Assembly: GCF_900114745.1 (NCBI RefSeq)
Contig: NZ_FOUB01000026.1
Span: 1-52,240 of the forward strand
Length of the DNA stretch: 52,240 nt
Source of the DNA: Nitrosomonas communis
GTDB lineage: Bacteria; Pseudomonadota; Gammaproteobacteria; Burkholderiales; Nitrosomonadaceae
Reading direction: 5' to 3'
Made by a program: the position numbers and the translations under genes. The notes under the pieces are model-generated. The model had not been told where the DNA came from, did no database searches, and worked only from the letters and a program-made list of their open reading frames with translations. This document shows positions 17,493-27,645 of this stretch, in pieces. Position 1 is the first letter of the stretch; every line of letters starts with the position of its first letter.

Positions 17493-17936
17493 ATGCCATA
17501 TTCGATTATAATCTCATTATTTGTCATCTTGACATTCCCAGCAGTACTTTATGCTGACAGCAATAAGGAGGTGACGGGTTTGTGGTTAAGCAAAAAAAAG
17601 GACGTTGCCGTGCGATTGGAGTATTGCAATAATGAGAGCTTGTGCGGTCACATTGCCTGGCTTAGCCCTAAAGAAAGCGCAGAAAATCCGGCACTATGTG
17701 GCACTAAAGTATTGTGGAATATGCGATCAAAGAAGGGTGATCCTACTGAATGGGTAGGAGGTACCCTTTACAAAGCGGATGAAGATAAATATTACAGTGC
17801 TAATTTACGTCTGGCAGATGAAAATACCATAAATCTACGTGCTTATATTGGTATTCCGATGATTGGCAAGACCAAAAGACTGACCCGCACAACAGAAAGT
17901 ATGCATCCACCTTGTCATTTATCGGCTAAAGATTAA
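17493..17936 (+). CDS. DUF2147 domain secreted protein
   Basis: A 147-residue exported protein. The signal peptide covers residues 1-21 (ending VLYA). The mature domain begins EVTGLWLSKKKDVAVRLEYC and ends YIGIPMIGKTKRLTR, the order found in DUF2147 proteins. The family is a small periplasmic beta-barrel of unknown function. Cysteines C45, C51 and C69 may form a disulfide. It is transcribed alone, away from the HtrA-like gene, with about 260 bp between the two starts. Confidence 0.85.
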   Translation: MPYSIIISLFVILTFPAVLYADSNKEVTGLWLSKKKDVAVRLEYCNNESLCGHIAWLSPKESAENPALCGTKVLWNMRSKKGDPTEWVGGTLYKADEDKYYSANLRLADENTINLRAYIGIPMIGKTKRLTRTTESMHPPCHLSAKD

Positions 17937-17995
17937 GATTATTATTCAATTCCTATCAGGCAGTAGAGTTGATTAGACGTTGCAAATTTATTTCA

Positions 17996-18089
17996 TTCCC
18001 ACATCAAACTTGACGCGAAGGTGAGCTGCAGACAGTACAAATAATACAGTAAGGGAAAGCTACAAAGTCAGTTTGATTTAAAAATGGAA
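17996..18089 (-). repeat. MITE-like repeat, copy D (degenerate)
   Basis: A shortened and mutated copy of the family. The left end TTCCCACATCAAACTTGACG has lost several bases; the core reads GCGAAGGTGAGCTGCAGAC and the right end AAAAATGGAA is intact. It lies just after the stop side of the AtpR gene. Confidence 0.75.
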
Positions 18090-18131
18090 TGACACGTATC
18101 AAGGCGGCTTTCTCAAGGAGTTTTTCGAGTA

Positions 18132-18455
18132 TTAGCTTTTTTCCGCAGTTTCACTTCTTTCCCTATTGAAAATTAGATTGTTCAATTGTGATAAACGCCG
18201 AGTTATCAACCACCGTGCTAGGGCAAAGCCGACAACCGAAGCCAACAGATGACGCCACTCGCCAAATTGCATGATGGCAAATAGTATCACCGTTACTAGC
18301 ACTAGGCGAAGTCCCGTGTTTGCTACTATCCACAGAACAGGATAAGAGTGACGTGATAATGTTTGTAGAGAATGCCTCAGCGCTAGCAAGGATGATAATC
18401 CAAGTGTTACGCCTGCAGCAAATGCAATCATTAATGTCAGAATCAGATTTATCAT
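18132..18455 (-). CDS. atpR: N-ATPase subunit AtpR-like membrane protein (orphan)
   Basis: A 107-residue protein with three hydrophobic helices: LTLMIAFAAGVTLGLSSLLA, YPVLWIVANTGLRLVLVTVI and HLLASVVGFALARWLITRR. The spacing and the RHSL, TGLRL and GFALARWL motifs fit AtpR, a small subunit specific to N-type ATPases, thought to supply a charged residue to the rotor environment. The start is the ATG at 18453-18455; the frame is open upstream from a TTG at 18509 but that extension is not family-like. No other ATPase gene is in the window; normally atpQ, atpB, atpE and others adjoin. MITE copies lie on both sides. It may be a leftover of a lost operon. Confidence 0.7.
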   Translation of the reverse strand: MINLILTLMIAFAAGVTLGLSSLLALRHSLQTLSRHSYPVLWIVANTGLRLVLVTVILFAIMQFGEWRHLLASVVGFALARWLITRRLSQLNNLIFNRERSETAEKS

Positions 18456-18525
18456 GCCGTATTGGCTTATGAAAATATGCCAATATAATTGAGGGGAACA
18501 GGGATACAACGGATGAGCACTCTAA

Positions 18526-18626
18526 TTCAATTTCCAAATAAAAACTGACGCTAAGGCGAACCGCAGACAGTATAAATAATACGGCAAGGTGAAGCCGACA
18601 AAATCAGTTTTGATTTGGAAATAAAG
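18526..18626 (-). repeat. MITE-like repeat, copy E
   Basis: A 101-bp copy with diverged outermost bases (TTCAATTTCC... and ...TTGGAAATAAAG) but an intact core CGGCAAGGTGAAGCCGACAA. It lies between atpR and the GGDEF gene, ending 10 bp from the latter's stop codon. Confidence 0.85.
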
Positions 18627-18636
18627 TAAAAATCCT

Positions 18637-20568
18637 TCAGCAAAAATTAGAGCTAATCAGTTTATTTTCAATGGCTAAGTAAACTCTGTCTCTTCCGGCA
18701 TTTTTAGCAGCATACAGGGCTCTATCTGCTGCTTTTACCAGCTGTTCGTCACTTTTCATCGCTGCATCTTTTAAGGCAATGCCGATACTGATGGAAATCT
18801 GAATACGGGTTTCATCAATATTGATCTCTTGCATTTTCACATGCTGACGTAGTCTTTCTGCAAGAGGAAAAGCAGATTTCGCATCGGTGCAGCCATTCGG
18901 ACAAATCATCAAAAACTCTTCTCCCCCTATACGGCAAAAAATTTCTCCCTTACGGGTAATGTTTCGGATGGAAGTAGCCACTTCTTTGAGTACCTTATCA
19001 CCGATGGCATGACCATAGGTATCATTGATTTTTTTGAAATGATCAATGTCGATTAGCATGACTGCGATGGATTGACCAGAACGGTTAGCGCTATTCCAGG
19101 CTCCAGTTAATGCTTTCATGCCAGCACGACGATTAGGTATGCCTGTAAGCATGTCGGTTAATGCATCATGTTTGAGCTTATGGTTAGTGACAGCTAATTC
19201 AGCGGCAAAACGTTTGAGATGAAGCTGGTCACGTTCCCAAGCTTCTTGTAGTCTTCTATAATGCCAGGCAGCATGTAATCTGGCACGAAAGGCTGGCACA
19301 TTGACCGGTTTTGTCACATAATCATTAACTCCTGCTTCAAAAGCCTCTACAATTTTCTTATCATCTTCGTAGCCCGTAAGCATGATGATGTAGATATTTT
19401 GACCCCAAGCTGTTGCGCGTAAGGCTCGAGTTAGTGCCAGACCGTCCATGACTGGCATAGCCCAGTCTGTTACGATAACATGGGGCATTATATCCATAGC
19501 AAGAGATAATGCCTGTTTGCCATTAGTGGCTGAGAATACGGTGTAACCGAGCGTGTCGGACAACACCTCTTCAGCACTTTCAAGGCCGAATGGATCATCC
19601 TCAACTAAAAGTACCCTCCAAGGAGTGTCGCTCGTTGTCATTTCCAGGCAGGGTAGAGAAGTGCTGACCATATTATGAAAAGATGGAAGATTTACGGTTT
19701 TTATCTGAAGTATTCTTCCACAAGCGTGCCATTCCTGAGTAATTTGGTCTATAAGATTGCCAAATGATTCTGTGTCAAGACCAATTTTTCCACCGAGTAA
19801 CATAAGCTCAGAAATTCGTACAGCACGTTCTGATTCCGAAGCTAGCCCAAAATCAGCGATTTGTTTAGCCAAATGTATCAGGTTCACGAGTTGAAACGGA
19901 TAAGAACCTTCAGAAAAACCCGACTCTGCGGGTACTTCATGATAATAAATCGCTTCTACTAAAATCTTAGGAAGGCCAAAATCAATCAACATGGTTGCGG
20001 TTAACTCGTTGTGATCCGTCTGCAAATACTGCTGCTCAAGTGTAGCGATAGAAATACTCGAGTTTTGTTTTTGCTTGATTAATGCAGCATATTCATTTGG
20101 ATAAATGGTAGCCAATGCTATACACCCGATACGTGCCATTAAACCACAAGCAAATAGCTCATCTTGTGCGCAAATTAGAGTTGTCTTACCTAACTCCTGC
20201 ATAGCAAGTGCCATCAGCAACGAATGTGACCAAAATTCTTGATAATCAAACCCATTAGTGGAACCACTTCGAAATTGATCTATCAGTGAAAATCCTATTG
20301 TCAATTGCTTGATAACGGGTATACCAACAAGAGAAACAGCCTCTGATAAGGAAGTCACCACATGGGTAGCCTGATTTGATACATTAACTAAATGAATAAG
20401 GTAGCTGCAGAGCACTGAATCAGTTTGAATGAGCCTGGCAATTTCATTGTTTGTCGCATCTTTTTGCTGGCAAGCTTCTAATACTGCCTGTGCGGTTCCC
20501 TTGGAACTGAGAAGTGATGAGCTAAATTTTAACTGATCGCTATCAGCTATTCTCATAGCGTGATTCAT
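18637..20568 (-). CDS. HDOD-receiver-GGDEF signalling protein
   Basis: A 643-residue cytoplasmic regulator with three domains. Residues about 13-285 are an HDOD domain (SSLLSSKGTAQAVLEAC..., NEIARLIQTDSVLCSYLI). Residues 317-435 are a response-regulator receiver with VEDD (322-325), phosphoacceptor D368 in VTDWAMPVMDG, and K420. Residues about 465-635 are a GGDEF domain with IGGEEF (547-552), so it should make cyclic di-GMP. The inhibitory site five residues before it reads RKGE (539-542), not RxxD, so product feedback may be weak. No partner histidine kinase is adjacent. The HDOD part may couple phosphorylation to another output. The gene is transcribed alone. Confidence 0.9.
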   Translation of the reverse strand: MNHAMRIADSDQLKFSSSLLSSKGTAQAVLEACQQKDATNNEIARLIQTDSVLCSYLIHLVNVSNQATHVVTSLSEAVSLVGIPVIKQLTIGFSLIDQFRSGSTNGFDYQEFWSHSLLMALAMQELGKTTLICAQDELFACGLMARIGCIALATIYPNEYAALIKQKQNSSISIATLEQQYLQTDHNELTATMLIDFGLPKILVEAIYYHEVPAESGFSEGSYPFQLVNLIHLAKQIADFGLASESERAVRISELMLLGGKIGLDTESFGNLIDQITQEWHACGRILQIKTVNLPSFHNMVSTSLPCLEMTTSDTPWRVLLVEDDPFGLESAEEVLSDTLGYTVFSATNGKQALSLAMDIMPHVIVTDWAMPVMDGLALTRALRATAWGQNIYIIMLTGYEDDKKIVEAFEAGVNDYVTKPVNVPAFRARLHAAWHYRRLQEAWERDQLHLKRFAAELAVTNHKLKHDALTDMLTGIPNRRAGMKALTGAWNSANRSGQSIAVMLIDIDHFKKINDTYGHAIGDKVLKEVATSIRNITRKGEIFCRIGGEEFLMICPNGCTDAKSAFPLAERLRQHVKMQEINIDETRIQISISIGIALKDAAMKSDEQLVKAADRALYAAKNAGRDRVYLAIENKLISSNFC

Positions 20569-20966
20569 TTAATTCCTTATATAACTGTTACGGTGAAATC
20601 AAGATTTTTTGGCCGAGTGGTGATTGCTCGAATAGTAGTAACATGAGCTTAATCATCAAGCAAATTATCTGTAACCTCTTGATGAATCTTGATATTACTA
20701 AGGAAGATATTGTAAATATTTCATGGAATTATGATATATATCAAAATAACCTCATGCAATTTGGTTAGTAATATGACTGTAATATATTTAATTATACAAA
20801 TCATTATCTAATTTAAGTATACAAAGATAAATAATTCTCAAATCGATGATTCGATGGCTAATTAGACTTCATTTAATTATTTTGATGATAAATTTAAATA
20901 AGCCAAATTAAGCCAGTCTCAATTTTATAATGAATTTCAATAAATTATGATTCAATTGGCATGTAA
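20569..20966. other. A+T-rich intergenic region
   Basis: About 400 bp of very A+T-rich sequence upstream of the GGDEF gene, which must contain its promoter. I see no gene, RNA or clear operator. Confidence 0.5.
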
Positions 20967-21067
20967 TTCCATTTCCAAATCAAAAATGACGTGAAGGCGA
21001 GCCGCAGACAATATAAATAATACGACAAAGTGAAGCCAAAAAAGTTAGTTTTGATTTAGAAATAGAA
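20967..21067 (-). repeat. MITE-like repeat, copy F
   Basis: A 101-bp copy bounded by TTCCATTTCCAAATC and GATTTAGAAATAGAA. The core is slightly worn (ACGACAAAGTGAAGCCAAAA). It lies 67 bp beyond the greB stop codon. Confidence 0.85.
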
Positions 21068-21134
21068 TAATTTTTGAATTAAAACATAAGTAGCACAAGA
21101 AGCCCGGGTAGGGAAAACATAGTTCGAAAGATGG

Positions 21135-21728
21135 TTATTTTGAGGTAACAGGTTTAAAAGGCGGGATAAATATTGGTTGATACTTGACTGACAGGATATC
21201 GAGTTTTTCGGTGCCGGCAGGCGTGAGCAGGGTGACAGTATCACCTTCGCGCGCAGAAATCAGTGCGCGTGCTGCAGGAGAAATCCAGCTGATATAGCCG
21301 CTCAAGGGATCGATTTCATCTATCCCGACGATAGAAACAGTTTTTTCATGGCCGTTTTGATCAGCGTAACAAACGGTGGCACCAAAAAAGATGCGTGAGG
21401 GATCTTCACGTGGTGCTGTCGGATCGATGATTTCAGCTATATCCAGCCGCTTGGATAGAAAGCGTAGCCGCTTGTCTATTTCACGCAGACGCTTCTTGCC
21501 GTAGATATAATCGCCATTTTCGGAGCGATCCCCATTGCCAGCGGCCCATGCAACCATTGCAGTCACATCGGGTCGTTCTTTATTGAGCAGCCATAAATAT
21601 TCTTCTTTCAGGCGAGCATAACCACCTGGAGTAATATAGTTCTTGCTACCCGGGGGAACTGGCGAAAGAAATGCTTCTTCATCAAGCTCGTCAGCTGTAT
21701 CTGTTTCTTTTACAAATGCTTTGCTCAT
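21135..21728 (-). CDS. greB: Transcription elongation factor GreB
   Basis: A 197-residue Gre factor that rescues backtracked RNA polymerase by stimulating transcript cleavage. After a variable 30-residue N-terminus comes NYITPGGYARLKEEYLWLLN, then the coiled-coil tip with acidic residues, GNGDRSENGDYIYGKKRLRE, then the FKBP-like C-terminal domain ending EKLDILSVKYQPI. The YGKKRLREIDRR-type tip is typical of GreB rather than GreA. The start is the ATG at 21726-21728 (MSKAFVKETD); the frame remains open 7 codons further. It is last in the exbD-sodB-hisG-hisD-greB row, 25 bp after hisD. Confidence 0.93.
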   Translation of the reverse strand: MSKAFVKETDTADELDEEAFLSPVPPGSKNYITPGGYARLKEEYLWLLNKERPDVTAMVAWAAGNGDRSENGDYIYGKKRLREIDKRLRFLSKRLDIAEIIDPTAPREDPSRIFFGATVCYADQNGHEKTVSIVGIDEIDPLSGYISWISPAARALISAREGDTVTLLTPAGTEKLDILSVKYQPIFIPPFKPVTSK

Positions 21729-21753
21729 GTAAGTACTGCTCTGTTTCAACTAG

Positions 21754-23052
21754 TTATTTACAGCGAAATTCAGCAGACATGGCATGGGCTTGTAGTCCCT
21801 CGCCTCTGGCCAGAGTGGAAGCGATCGTACCCAGTGTACAGGCACTTTGCGGCGATACCTGGATCAGGCTGGTGCGTTTCTGAAAGTCGTAAACGCCCAA
21901 GGGTGAAGAAAAACGCGCCGTGCCGGAAGTCGGCAATACGTGATTGGGCCCAGCACAATAATCACCTAGTGCTTCGCAAGTATGATGTCCCATAAAAATT
22001 GCACCGGCATGTTTCAATTTGTCAACCCACTGCTCTGGATTGGATACGGATAACTCCAGATGTTCCGGGGCAATCCGATTTGCGATGATGCAGGCTTCCT
22101 CTAAATTGCGTACCTTGATCAAGGCTCCCCGTGTTTCCAGCGAGGCGCGAATGACCTCTTTTCGAGGCATGGCTTCAAGCTGCCGGGTGATGCTTGCTGC
22201 AACCGCATCAAGAAAATCTTGATCGGGACAAAGTAACATGGCTTGTGCCTGTTCATCGTGCTCGGCTTGTGAAAATAAATCCATGGCGATCCAATCTGGA
22301 TCAATATTGCCATCACAAATCACCAGTATTTCTGAAGGTCCCGCGACCATATCGATACCCACCAAACCGAAAACAAAGCGTTTGGCTGCTGCTACATAAG
22401 CATTACCAGGCCCTACGATTTTATCGACTTTAGGTATGACCGACGTGCCATAGGCCAAAGCACCGATTGCCTGAGCGCCTCCTATGGTAAAAACACGATC
22501 GACTGCAGCAATGGCTGCGGCAGCAAGCACCAGGTCATTTTTTTCACCATGGGGTGTGGGAACGACCATAATCAGCTCATTAACACCCGCTACCTTGGCC
22601 GGAATGGCATTCATCAGCACAGAGGAGGGATAGGAAGCTTTACCACCCGGTACGTACAGCCCTACGCGATCGAGCGCAGTGATTTTTTGCCCCAGCAATG
22701 TCCCGTCTGACTCAGTATATTGCCAGGATTGTGATAATTGTCTTTCATGATAGGTACGTATGCGCCGCGCAGCTTGTTCCAGTGCCTCTCTTTCAGCGGT
22801 TTGAAGCCGCTGTAAAGATTGTTGCCACACGCTTTTAGGCAATTCAACTTCGCTAATGGAGGAGAGCTCTAAATGATCAAAGCGACGAGTATAATCAAGT
22901 AACGCGTCATCTCCACGCTTTTTGATATCGGTCAGGATGTGGTTGACTGTTTTATTAACGGTTTCATCCTGCGTGCTTTCAAAAGCCAATAAAGTATGCA
23001 GTGCTTCATCAAATTTGGCATCGGTGGAAGACAATCGGTTGAGTTTAATCAT
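21754..23052 (-). CDS. hisD: Histidinol dehydrogenase
   Basis: A 432-residue enzyme for the last two steps of histidine synthesis, oxidising histidinol to histidine with NAD and zinc. Visible family blocks include [51 protein letters not shown] and the catalytic/zinc segment [16 protein letters not shown]. The C-terminal [20 protein letters not shown] is also typical. The ATG at 23050-23052 (MIKLNRLSS) fits family length; an ATG-like start further upstream would add 12 residues that overlap a hairpin. It follows hisG after 65 bp and probably shares its message. Confidence 0.95.
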   Translation of the reverse strand: MIKLNRLSSTDAKFDEALHTLLAFESTQDETVNKTVNHILTDIKKRGDDALLDYTRRFDHLELSSISEVELPKSVWQQSLQRLQTAEREALEQAARRIRTYHERQLSQSWQYTESDGTLLGQKITALDRVGLYVPGGKASYPSSVLMNAIPAKVAGVNELIMVVPTPHGEKNDLVLAAAAIAAVDRVFTIGGAQAIGALAYGTSVIPKVDKIVGPGNAYVAAAKRFVFGLVGIDMVAGPSEILVICDGNIDPDWIAMDLFSQAEHDEQAQAMLLCPDQDFLDAVAASITRQLEAMPRKEVIRASLETRGALIKVRNLEEACIIANRIAPEHLELSVSNPEQWVDKLKHAGAIFMGHHTCEALGDYCAGPNHVLPTSGTARFSSPLGVYDFQKRTSLIQVSPQSACTLGTIASTLARGEGLQAHAMSAEFRCK

Positions 23053-23117
23053 ATAACTATGGGCTTCGAAGAATAATGGTAGGGGCAAGGAGGATACAAA
23101 AATACCTGCCCCCTGCT

Positions 23118-23765
23118 TTAAACGGTTTTAATGGCTGTTTTAAATGCTTCAAGCAGCGGTTGAATCGCTTCACGTTTTAGTTTTAGTGCCGCCTGATTAA
23201 TGATCAATCGTGCTGAAATGGTCATGATCTCTTCCACTGCTTTTAAATGATTGGCTTTCAAGGTATTACCGCTCGACACGAGATCGACAATGGCATCTGC
23301 CAGACCAACCAGCGGCGCAAGCTCCATTGAACCATATAATTTGATGAGGTCAACATGCATTCCTTTATCAGCAAAATGATCACGCGCAGTTTTCAAATAT
23401 TTAGTGGCGACCCGTAAGCGGGCGCCTTGAAAAACTGCTGATTCATAATCGAAATCCTCAGGTACGGCAACCATCATGCGACAACGGGCAATCTGTAAAT
23501 CGAGCGGTTGATAAAGACCCGCGCCACCATGCTCCAACATGACATCTTTGCCGGCAACACCCAGATCAGCTGCGCCATATTGCACATAAGTCGGTACATC
23601 CGAGGCGCGTACCATGATAAGACGCACCTTCGGATTATTGGTTGCAATGATCAGTTTCCGTGAGGTTTCGGGATCGTCTTGTGCGACGATCCCGGCTGCT
23701 TTCAGAAAAGGCGCAGTATCCTCGAAAATACGTCCTTTTGAAAGCGCAATGGTAATATTTGCCAT
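23118..23765 (-). CDS. hisG: ATP phosphoribosyltransferase, short form
   Basis: A 215-residue enzyme that commits ATP and PRPP to histidine synthesis. It begins [18 protein letters not shown] and contains [19 protein letters not shown] and [14 protein letters not shown], the PRPP-binding region. At this length it lacks the C-terminal ACT-like regulatory domain, so it is the HisG(S) type, which needs HisZ for activity and feedback control. No hisZ gene is in the window. It is located between sodB (12 bp upstream) and hisD. Confidence 0.95.
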   Translation of the reverse strand: MANITIALSKGRIFEDTAPFLKAAGIVAQDDPETSRKLIIATNNPKVRLIMVRASDVPTYVQYGAADLGVAGKDVMLEHGGAGLYQPLDLQIARCRMMVAVPEDFDYESAVFQGARLRVATKYLKTARDHFADKGMHVDLIKLYGSMELAPLVGLADAIVDLVSSGNTLKANHLKAVEEIMTISARLIINQAALKLKREAIQPLLEAFKTAIKTV

Positions 23766-23777
23766 AAATCCGGGAAA

Positions 23778-24416
23778 TTAACGCAGGTTTGAAGCAGCGA
23801 ATTCCCAATTGATGAGTTTATCGAGAATCGTATTGACATAATCAGGCCGTCGATTTTGATAATCGAGATAATAGGCATGCTCCCAAACATCAATAGTCAG
23901 CAAAGGTCTGCTATTTTTGGTAAGCGGCGAATCCGCATTGCTCGTTTTGAGAATAGCCATTTTATCTCCTTCCTGCACCAGCCAAGCCCAGCCACTGCCA
24001 AATTGCGTAACGGCGGCATTGGCAAATTCCTTTTTACAAGCGTCCACGCTACCAAATGAGGCTTCAATTTTTTGTTTCAAACTCGCAGGAGGCTCGCCAC
24101 CACCTTTAGGGCTGAGACTATGCCAATAAAACATATGATTCCAGACTTGAGCAGCATTATTGAAAATACCTGCTTTATCTGCCTGACCTGCAGTGGCAGT
24201 GATGATATTTTCCAGTGATTGTCCAGCCAATGCAGAATCTGCTACTAGTTTGTTCAAATTATCGACGTACGTTTTGTGATGTTTGCCATAGTGAAAGCTC
24301 ATGGTATGGGCAGAAATAACCGGTTCCAGTGCATTATCTGCATAGGGTAGGGGAGCGAGTACATAAGTGCTACCGGATTGTGCGGCTTTAGAAAAATTTT
24401 CCAGATTAGTGCTCAT
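23778..24416 (-). CDS. sodB: Superoxide dismutase (iron type)
   Basis: A 212-residue Fe/Mn-family superoxide dismutase that converts superoxide to peroxide and oxygen in the cytoplasm. Metal ligands are visible in [20 protein letters not shown], in [10 protein letters not shown], and in [19 protein letters not shown]. The AGG-type features around GSGWAWLV favour the iron enzyme, though metal choice cannot be proven from sequence. The ATG at 24414-24416 has an AAAGGAAG Shine-Dalgarno, which fixes the start over the open frame upstream. It sits 12 bp before hisG. Confidence 0.93.
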   Translation of the reverse strand: MSTNLENFSKAAQSGSTYVLAPLPYADNALEPVISAHTMSFHYGKHHKTYVDNLNKLVADSALAGQSLENIITATAGQADKAGIFNNAAQVWNHMFYWHSLSPKGGGEPPASLKQKIEASFGSVDACKKEFANAAVTQFGSGWAWLVQEGDKMAILKTSNADSPLTKNSRPLLTIDVWEHAYYLDYQNRRPDYVNTILDKLINWEFAASNLR

Positions 24417-24504
24417 TTTTCTTCCTTTAAAAATAAAATTGAATAAAGAAGCCATTGGCATATGAATAATAATGAATCAAGAAAAAATATTATCCGAAGT
24501 TAAA

Positions 24505-24939
24505 TTACTCGAGGTTATTTTTTGCTTCTGTAGTAAATGTAACCTGATTGTACCCGGCAAGCCGAGCAGCTTCCATGACCGTTATTACCGATTGATGGGT
24601 AGCCTTTGCATCTGCAGTGATAATGATAACTGGATTTTTCTCATCCTTGGCGGCAGATTGCAATTCATTGCGTAATCCTTCAGTGTTAGAAAAAGTTATG
24701 GGTACCCGATTGATGGTGTAGTTACCTGTTGCGCTTACGGTAACATCAATGGTATGAGGTCGTTCGCTTTGTTTATCAGCTTCCGTAGTGGTTGCTTCTG
24801 GCAGCGTAATCTCGAGATCGGCATATTTCGAGTAGGTCGTAGTAATCACCAAAAAAATCAGGATGACCAGCAGAACATCGATCATCGGAACAAGATTGAT
24901 CTCCGGCTCTTCTTTTTTTTGACCACGCTGAAAATTCAT
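24505..24939 (-). CDS. exbD: ExbD/TolR-type biopolymer transport protein
   Basis: A 144-residue inner-membrane protein with a single N-terminal helix. MNFQRGQKKEEPEINLVPMI is followed by DVLLVILIFLVITTTY, carrying the conserved membrane aspartate (PMIDVLLVILIF) used in proton coupling. The periplasmic domain begins ADLEITLPEAT and contains IIITADAKATHQSVITVMEA. ExbD works with ExbB to energise TonB-dependent receptors. No exbB or tonB gene is adjacent: upstream is the divergent purE. The ATG at 24937-24939 is preferred; the frame is open to a TTG 5 codons earlier. Confidence 0.9.
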   Translation of the reverse strand: MNFQRGQKKEEPEINLVPMIDVLLVILIFLVITTTYSKYADLEITLPEATTTEADKQSERPHTIDVTVSATGNYTINRVPITFSNTEGLRNELQSAAKDEKNPVIIITADAKATHQSVITVMEAARLAGYNQVTFTTEAKNNLE

Positions 24940-25090
24940 AGAGTTGCTTGCCAATTAATAGGTGCCAATGGGTGAGATTACCACAAGATGTGGAATAAAC
25001 TGTTAAACATCCGGTTCGAAAATCAAATTCTAGTTTATTATTACCACTTTCGTCATTATTTAAGATTGTTAAACTAGTATTCCGTTCTGA

Positions 25091-25582
25091 ATGGATAATC
25101 CATTAGTCAGTATTGTCATGGGCAGTAGCAGTGATTGGAACGTCATGCAACAGGCTGCCCGGATTCTCAAAGATTTTAATATCCCGCACGAAACCTTGAT
25201 CGTGTCAGCGCATCGCACACCGGACCGCATGTTTGAATTCGCAGCCACAGCAATAAAACGGGGTATCCGATGCATCATTGCAGGGGCAGGGGGGGCGGCG
25301 CATTTACCTGGCATGATCGCGGCCAAAACAACCTTGCCGGTACTCGGTGTGCCAGTGACTTCCAAGCACTTGCAGGGTGTGGATTCACTACTTTCCATTG
25401 TGCAGATGCCAAAAGGGGTACCCGTTGCCACTTTTGCCATTGGTGAAGCAGGCGCAGCCAATGCCGGGCTTTTTGCTGTTGCATTATTAGCGATAGGAGA
25501 CAGCGCACTTGCCGAGCGCCTTGAATCATTTCGAGCAGCACAAGCAGATTCAGTGGCTGCCATGACTTTGCCTGAATCATGA
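25091..25582 (+). CDS. purE: N5-carboxyaminoimidazole ribonucleotide mutase
   Basis: A 163-residue class I PurE that moves the carboxyl group of N5-CAIR to give CAIR in purine synthesis. The N-terminus reads [20 protein letters not shown], followed by [13 protein letters not shown] and the substrate loop [20 protein letters not shown], then [20 protein letters not shown]. It starts divergently from exbD with 150 bp between, and its stop overlaps purK's start by 4 bp (ATGA), so the two enzymes, acting in sequence, are translationally coupled. Confidence 0.96.
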   Translation: MDNPLVSIVMGSSSDWNVMQQAARILKDFNIPHETLIVSAHRTPDRMFEFAATAIKRGIRCIIAGAGGAAHLPGMIAAKTTLPVLGVPVTSKHLQGVDSLLSIVQMPKGVPVATFAIGEAGAANAGLFAVALLAIGDSALAERLESFRAAQADSVAAMTLPES

Positions 25583-26715
25583 GTAGTATTATACCCGGAG
25601 CGATGCTTGGTTTGCTGGGCGGTGGCCAGCTTGGACGCATGTTTACCATGGCCGCACAAAGTATGGGCTATCGCGTGACGGTTTTGGATCCTGCTGAGGA
25701 GAGTCCTGCTGGCAGCATCGCTGAACGGCATTTATGCGCGGACTATCATGATGCTTCTGCTTTACATGAACTCAGTACTACCTGTGCAGGAATTACCACG
25801 GAATTCGAAAATGTTCCTGCTGAAGTACTGCGGTTTCTGGAACAACATTGTGTCGTGAGTCCCCCAGCGAGAAGTGTTTCCATCGCACAAAACCGCCTGC
25901 TGGAAAAACAGTTTTTAGCAGCAAATGGTTTTTCGGTTGCGCCCTTTTTGGCCATTCAAAATAATGATGATTTGTCGGCTGCAATCGATGCGCTATTTTT
26001 TCCTGGTATCCTTAAAGTCAGCCAGTTCGGTTATGATGGCAAAGGGCAGGTAAGAATCCATACTCCTCATGAATTATCGGATGCTTTCGCTTACTTGCAA
26101 CAGCAGTCCTGTGTGCTAGAGCAATTGTTACCACTTGCATGTGAGATTTCCGTGATTGTTGCGCGTGACTTTGACGGTGTGATCACCCTGTTTCCAGTAG
26201 CTGAGAATCAGCATATGCACGGCATTCTCGATATGAGTATTGTTCCTGCCAGGATACCGGCAGGAATTGTGCAACAAGCCAGAAAAATGGCTACTGACGT
26301 GGCGGTCAAACTGGATTACCGCGGGGTGCTCTGCATCGAGTTCTTTGTGCTTACCGATGGACGATTGTTTATCAATGAAATTGCGCCCCGTCCGCATAAT
26401 AGTGGCCACTATAGCCTGGATGCCTGTATTACTTCACAATTCGAGCAACAAGCTCGGGTATTGTGCCGCTTGCCGCAAGGAAGTACTGCGCTGCATACGC
26501 CTGTCGTGATGGTAAATTTACTGGGTGATCTGTGGCAATTAGGAGAACCGGATTGGAATAAGGTATTAAAAAATCCTAATACCAAACTCCATCTATACGG
26601 CAAACGTGAGGCGAGGCCGGGCAGAAAAATGGGGCATTTTACGGTGCTCGCTGGTACGGTTGAACAGGCTTTACAGCAAGCAGAAGCAATCAAGATATCA
26701 TTACAAAATCGTTAA
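25579..26715 (+). CDS. purK: N5-carboxyaminoimidazole ribonucleotide synthase
   Basis: A 378-residue ATP-grasp enzyme that carboxylates AIR with bicarbonate to give N5-CAIR, the substrate of PurE. It begins with [20 protein letters not shown], the dinucleotide-like motif of PurK, and has [10 protein letters not shown] for [17 protein letters not shown], and [20 protein letters not shown] as the metal and substrate site. Full family length. It overlaps purE by 4 bp and precedes purC by 36 bp. Confidence 0.96.
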   Translation: MSSIIPGAMLGLLGGGQLGRMFTMAAQSMGYRVTVLDPAEESPAGSIAERHLCADYHDASALHELSTTCAGITTEFENVPAEVLRFLEQHCVVSPPARSVSIAQNRLLEKQFLAANGFSVAPFLAIQNNDDLSAAIDALFFPGILKVSQFGYDGKGQVRIHTPHELSDAFAYLQQQSCVLEQLLPLACEISVIVARDFDGVITLFPVAENQHMHGILDMSIVPARIPAGIVQQARKMATDVAVKLDYRGVLCIEFFVLTDGRLFINEIAPRPHNSGHYSLDACITSQFEQQARVLCRLPQGSTALHTPVVMVNLLGDLWQLGEPDWNKVLKNPNTKLHLYGKREARPGRKMGHFTVLAGTVEQALQQAEAIKISLQNR

Positions 26716-26751
26716 TCTATATTCTGAGAATTTTAATTAAAAAATCGATCC

Positions 26752-27642
26752 ATGGCTCATTCCATCGCCTTGCTTGAAACCCACCTGAAAAGCCTCCCTT
26801 TACTGCACCGGGGCAAAGTGCGTGATATTTATGCTATCGATGAGAATAATTTATTGATTATCCAGACAGACCGCCTGTCAGCATTCGATGTGGTGTTGCC
26901 AACACCGGTCCCTGGTAAAGGTAAAGTGCTGACGCAATTATCCAATTTCTGGTTCAAAAAACTGAATCACATCCTGCCCAATCATTTAACCAGTATTTCA
27001 CCTGAATCTGTGGTAGCACCTGAAGAGCGCGAGCAGGTGATCGATCGGGCCTTTGTCGTCAAACGATTAAAGCCGTTGCCGATCGAAGCAATCGTGCGGG
27101 GTTATATTGTCGGTTCAGGGTGGAAGGATTATCAGCGAACAGGTGCCATCAGTGGCATTATGTTGCCGCAAAATTTGCAGGAAGCAGAAAAACTGCCGAC
27201 AGGCGCTATTTTTACGCCTTCTACTAAGGCGGTGGCAGGGGCCCATGATGAAAACATTTCATTTGAGCAATGTGAACAGTTAGTGGGGCAAGCGCTTGCT
27301 CAAGAAGTGCGCAGCAAAGCAATCGCACTGTATACTGAAGCCGCCGATTATGCCGCTACCCGCGGCGTGATCATCGCTGATACCAAATTCGAATTTGGCC
27401 AGGATGGGGCAGGCAATCTCTACCTGATCGATGAGGTGTTGACGCCGGATTCATCACGTTTCTGGCCAGCCGATCAATACCAGCCGGGTAAAAATCCTCC
27501 AAGTTATGATAAACAGTTTGTTCGTGATTGGCTAGAACAGATCAAGTGGAATAAACAACCTCCTGCACCACCTATTCCTGATGATATTCTTACCCAAACG
27601 ATAGAGCGATATGAGGAAGCGCTCTACCGATTAACTAAGTAA
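26752..27642 (+). CDS. purC: SAICAR synthetase
   Basis: A 296-residue enzyme that joins aspartate to CAIR using ATP, the step after PurE/PurK. Motifs include [58 protein letters not shown] and [20 protein letters not shown]. It is the last gene of the purE-purK-purC run. Its stop lies 3 bp from the stop of the convergent permease gene, so no terminator fits between them. Confidence 0.96.
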   Translation: MAHSIALLETHLKSLPLLHRGKVRDIYAIDENNLLIIQTDRLSAFDVVLPTPVPGKGKVLTQLSNFWFKKLNHILPNHLTSISPESVVAPEEREQVIDRAFVVKRLKPLPIEAIVRGYIVGSGWKDYQRTGAISGIMLPQNLQEAEKLPTGAIFTPSTKAVAGAHDENISFEQCEQLVGQALAQEVRSKAIALYTEAADYAATRGVIIADTKFEFGQDGAGNLYLIDEVLTPDSSRFWPADQYQPGKNPPSYDKQFVRDWLEQIKWNKQPPAPPIPDDILTQTIERYEEALYRLTK

Positions 27643-27645
27643 AAG

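Noticed and set aside
25069..25731. Long minus-strand open frame of 220 codons over purE
   Set aside because: It is antisense to purE and the start of purK, which are certain, and has low-complexity Ala/Ser composition typical of a shadow frame.
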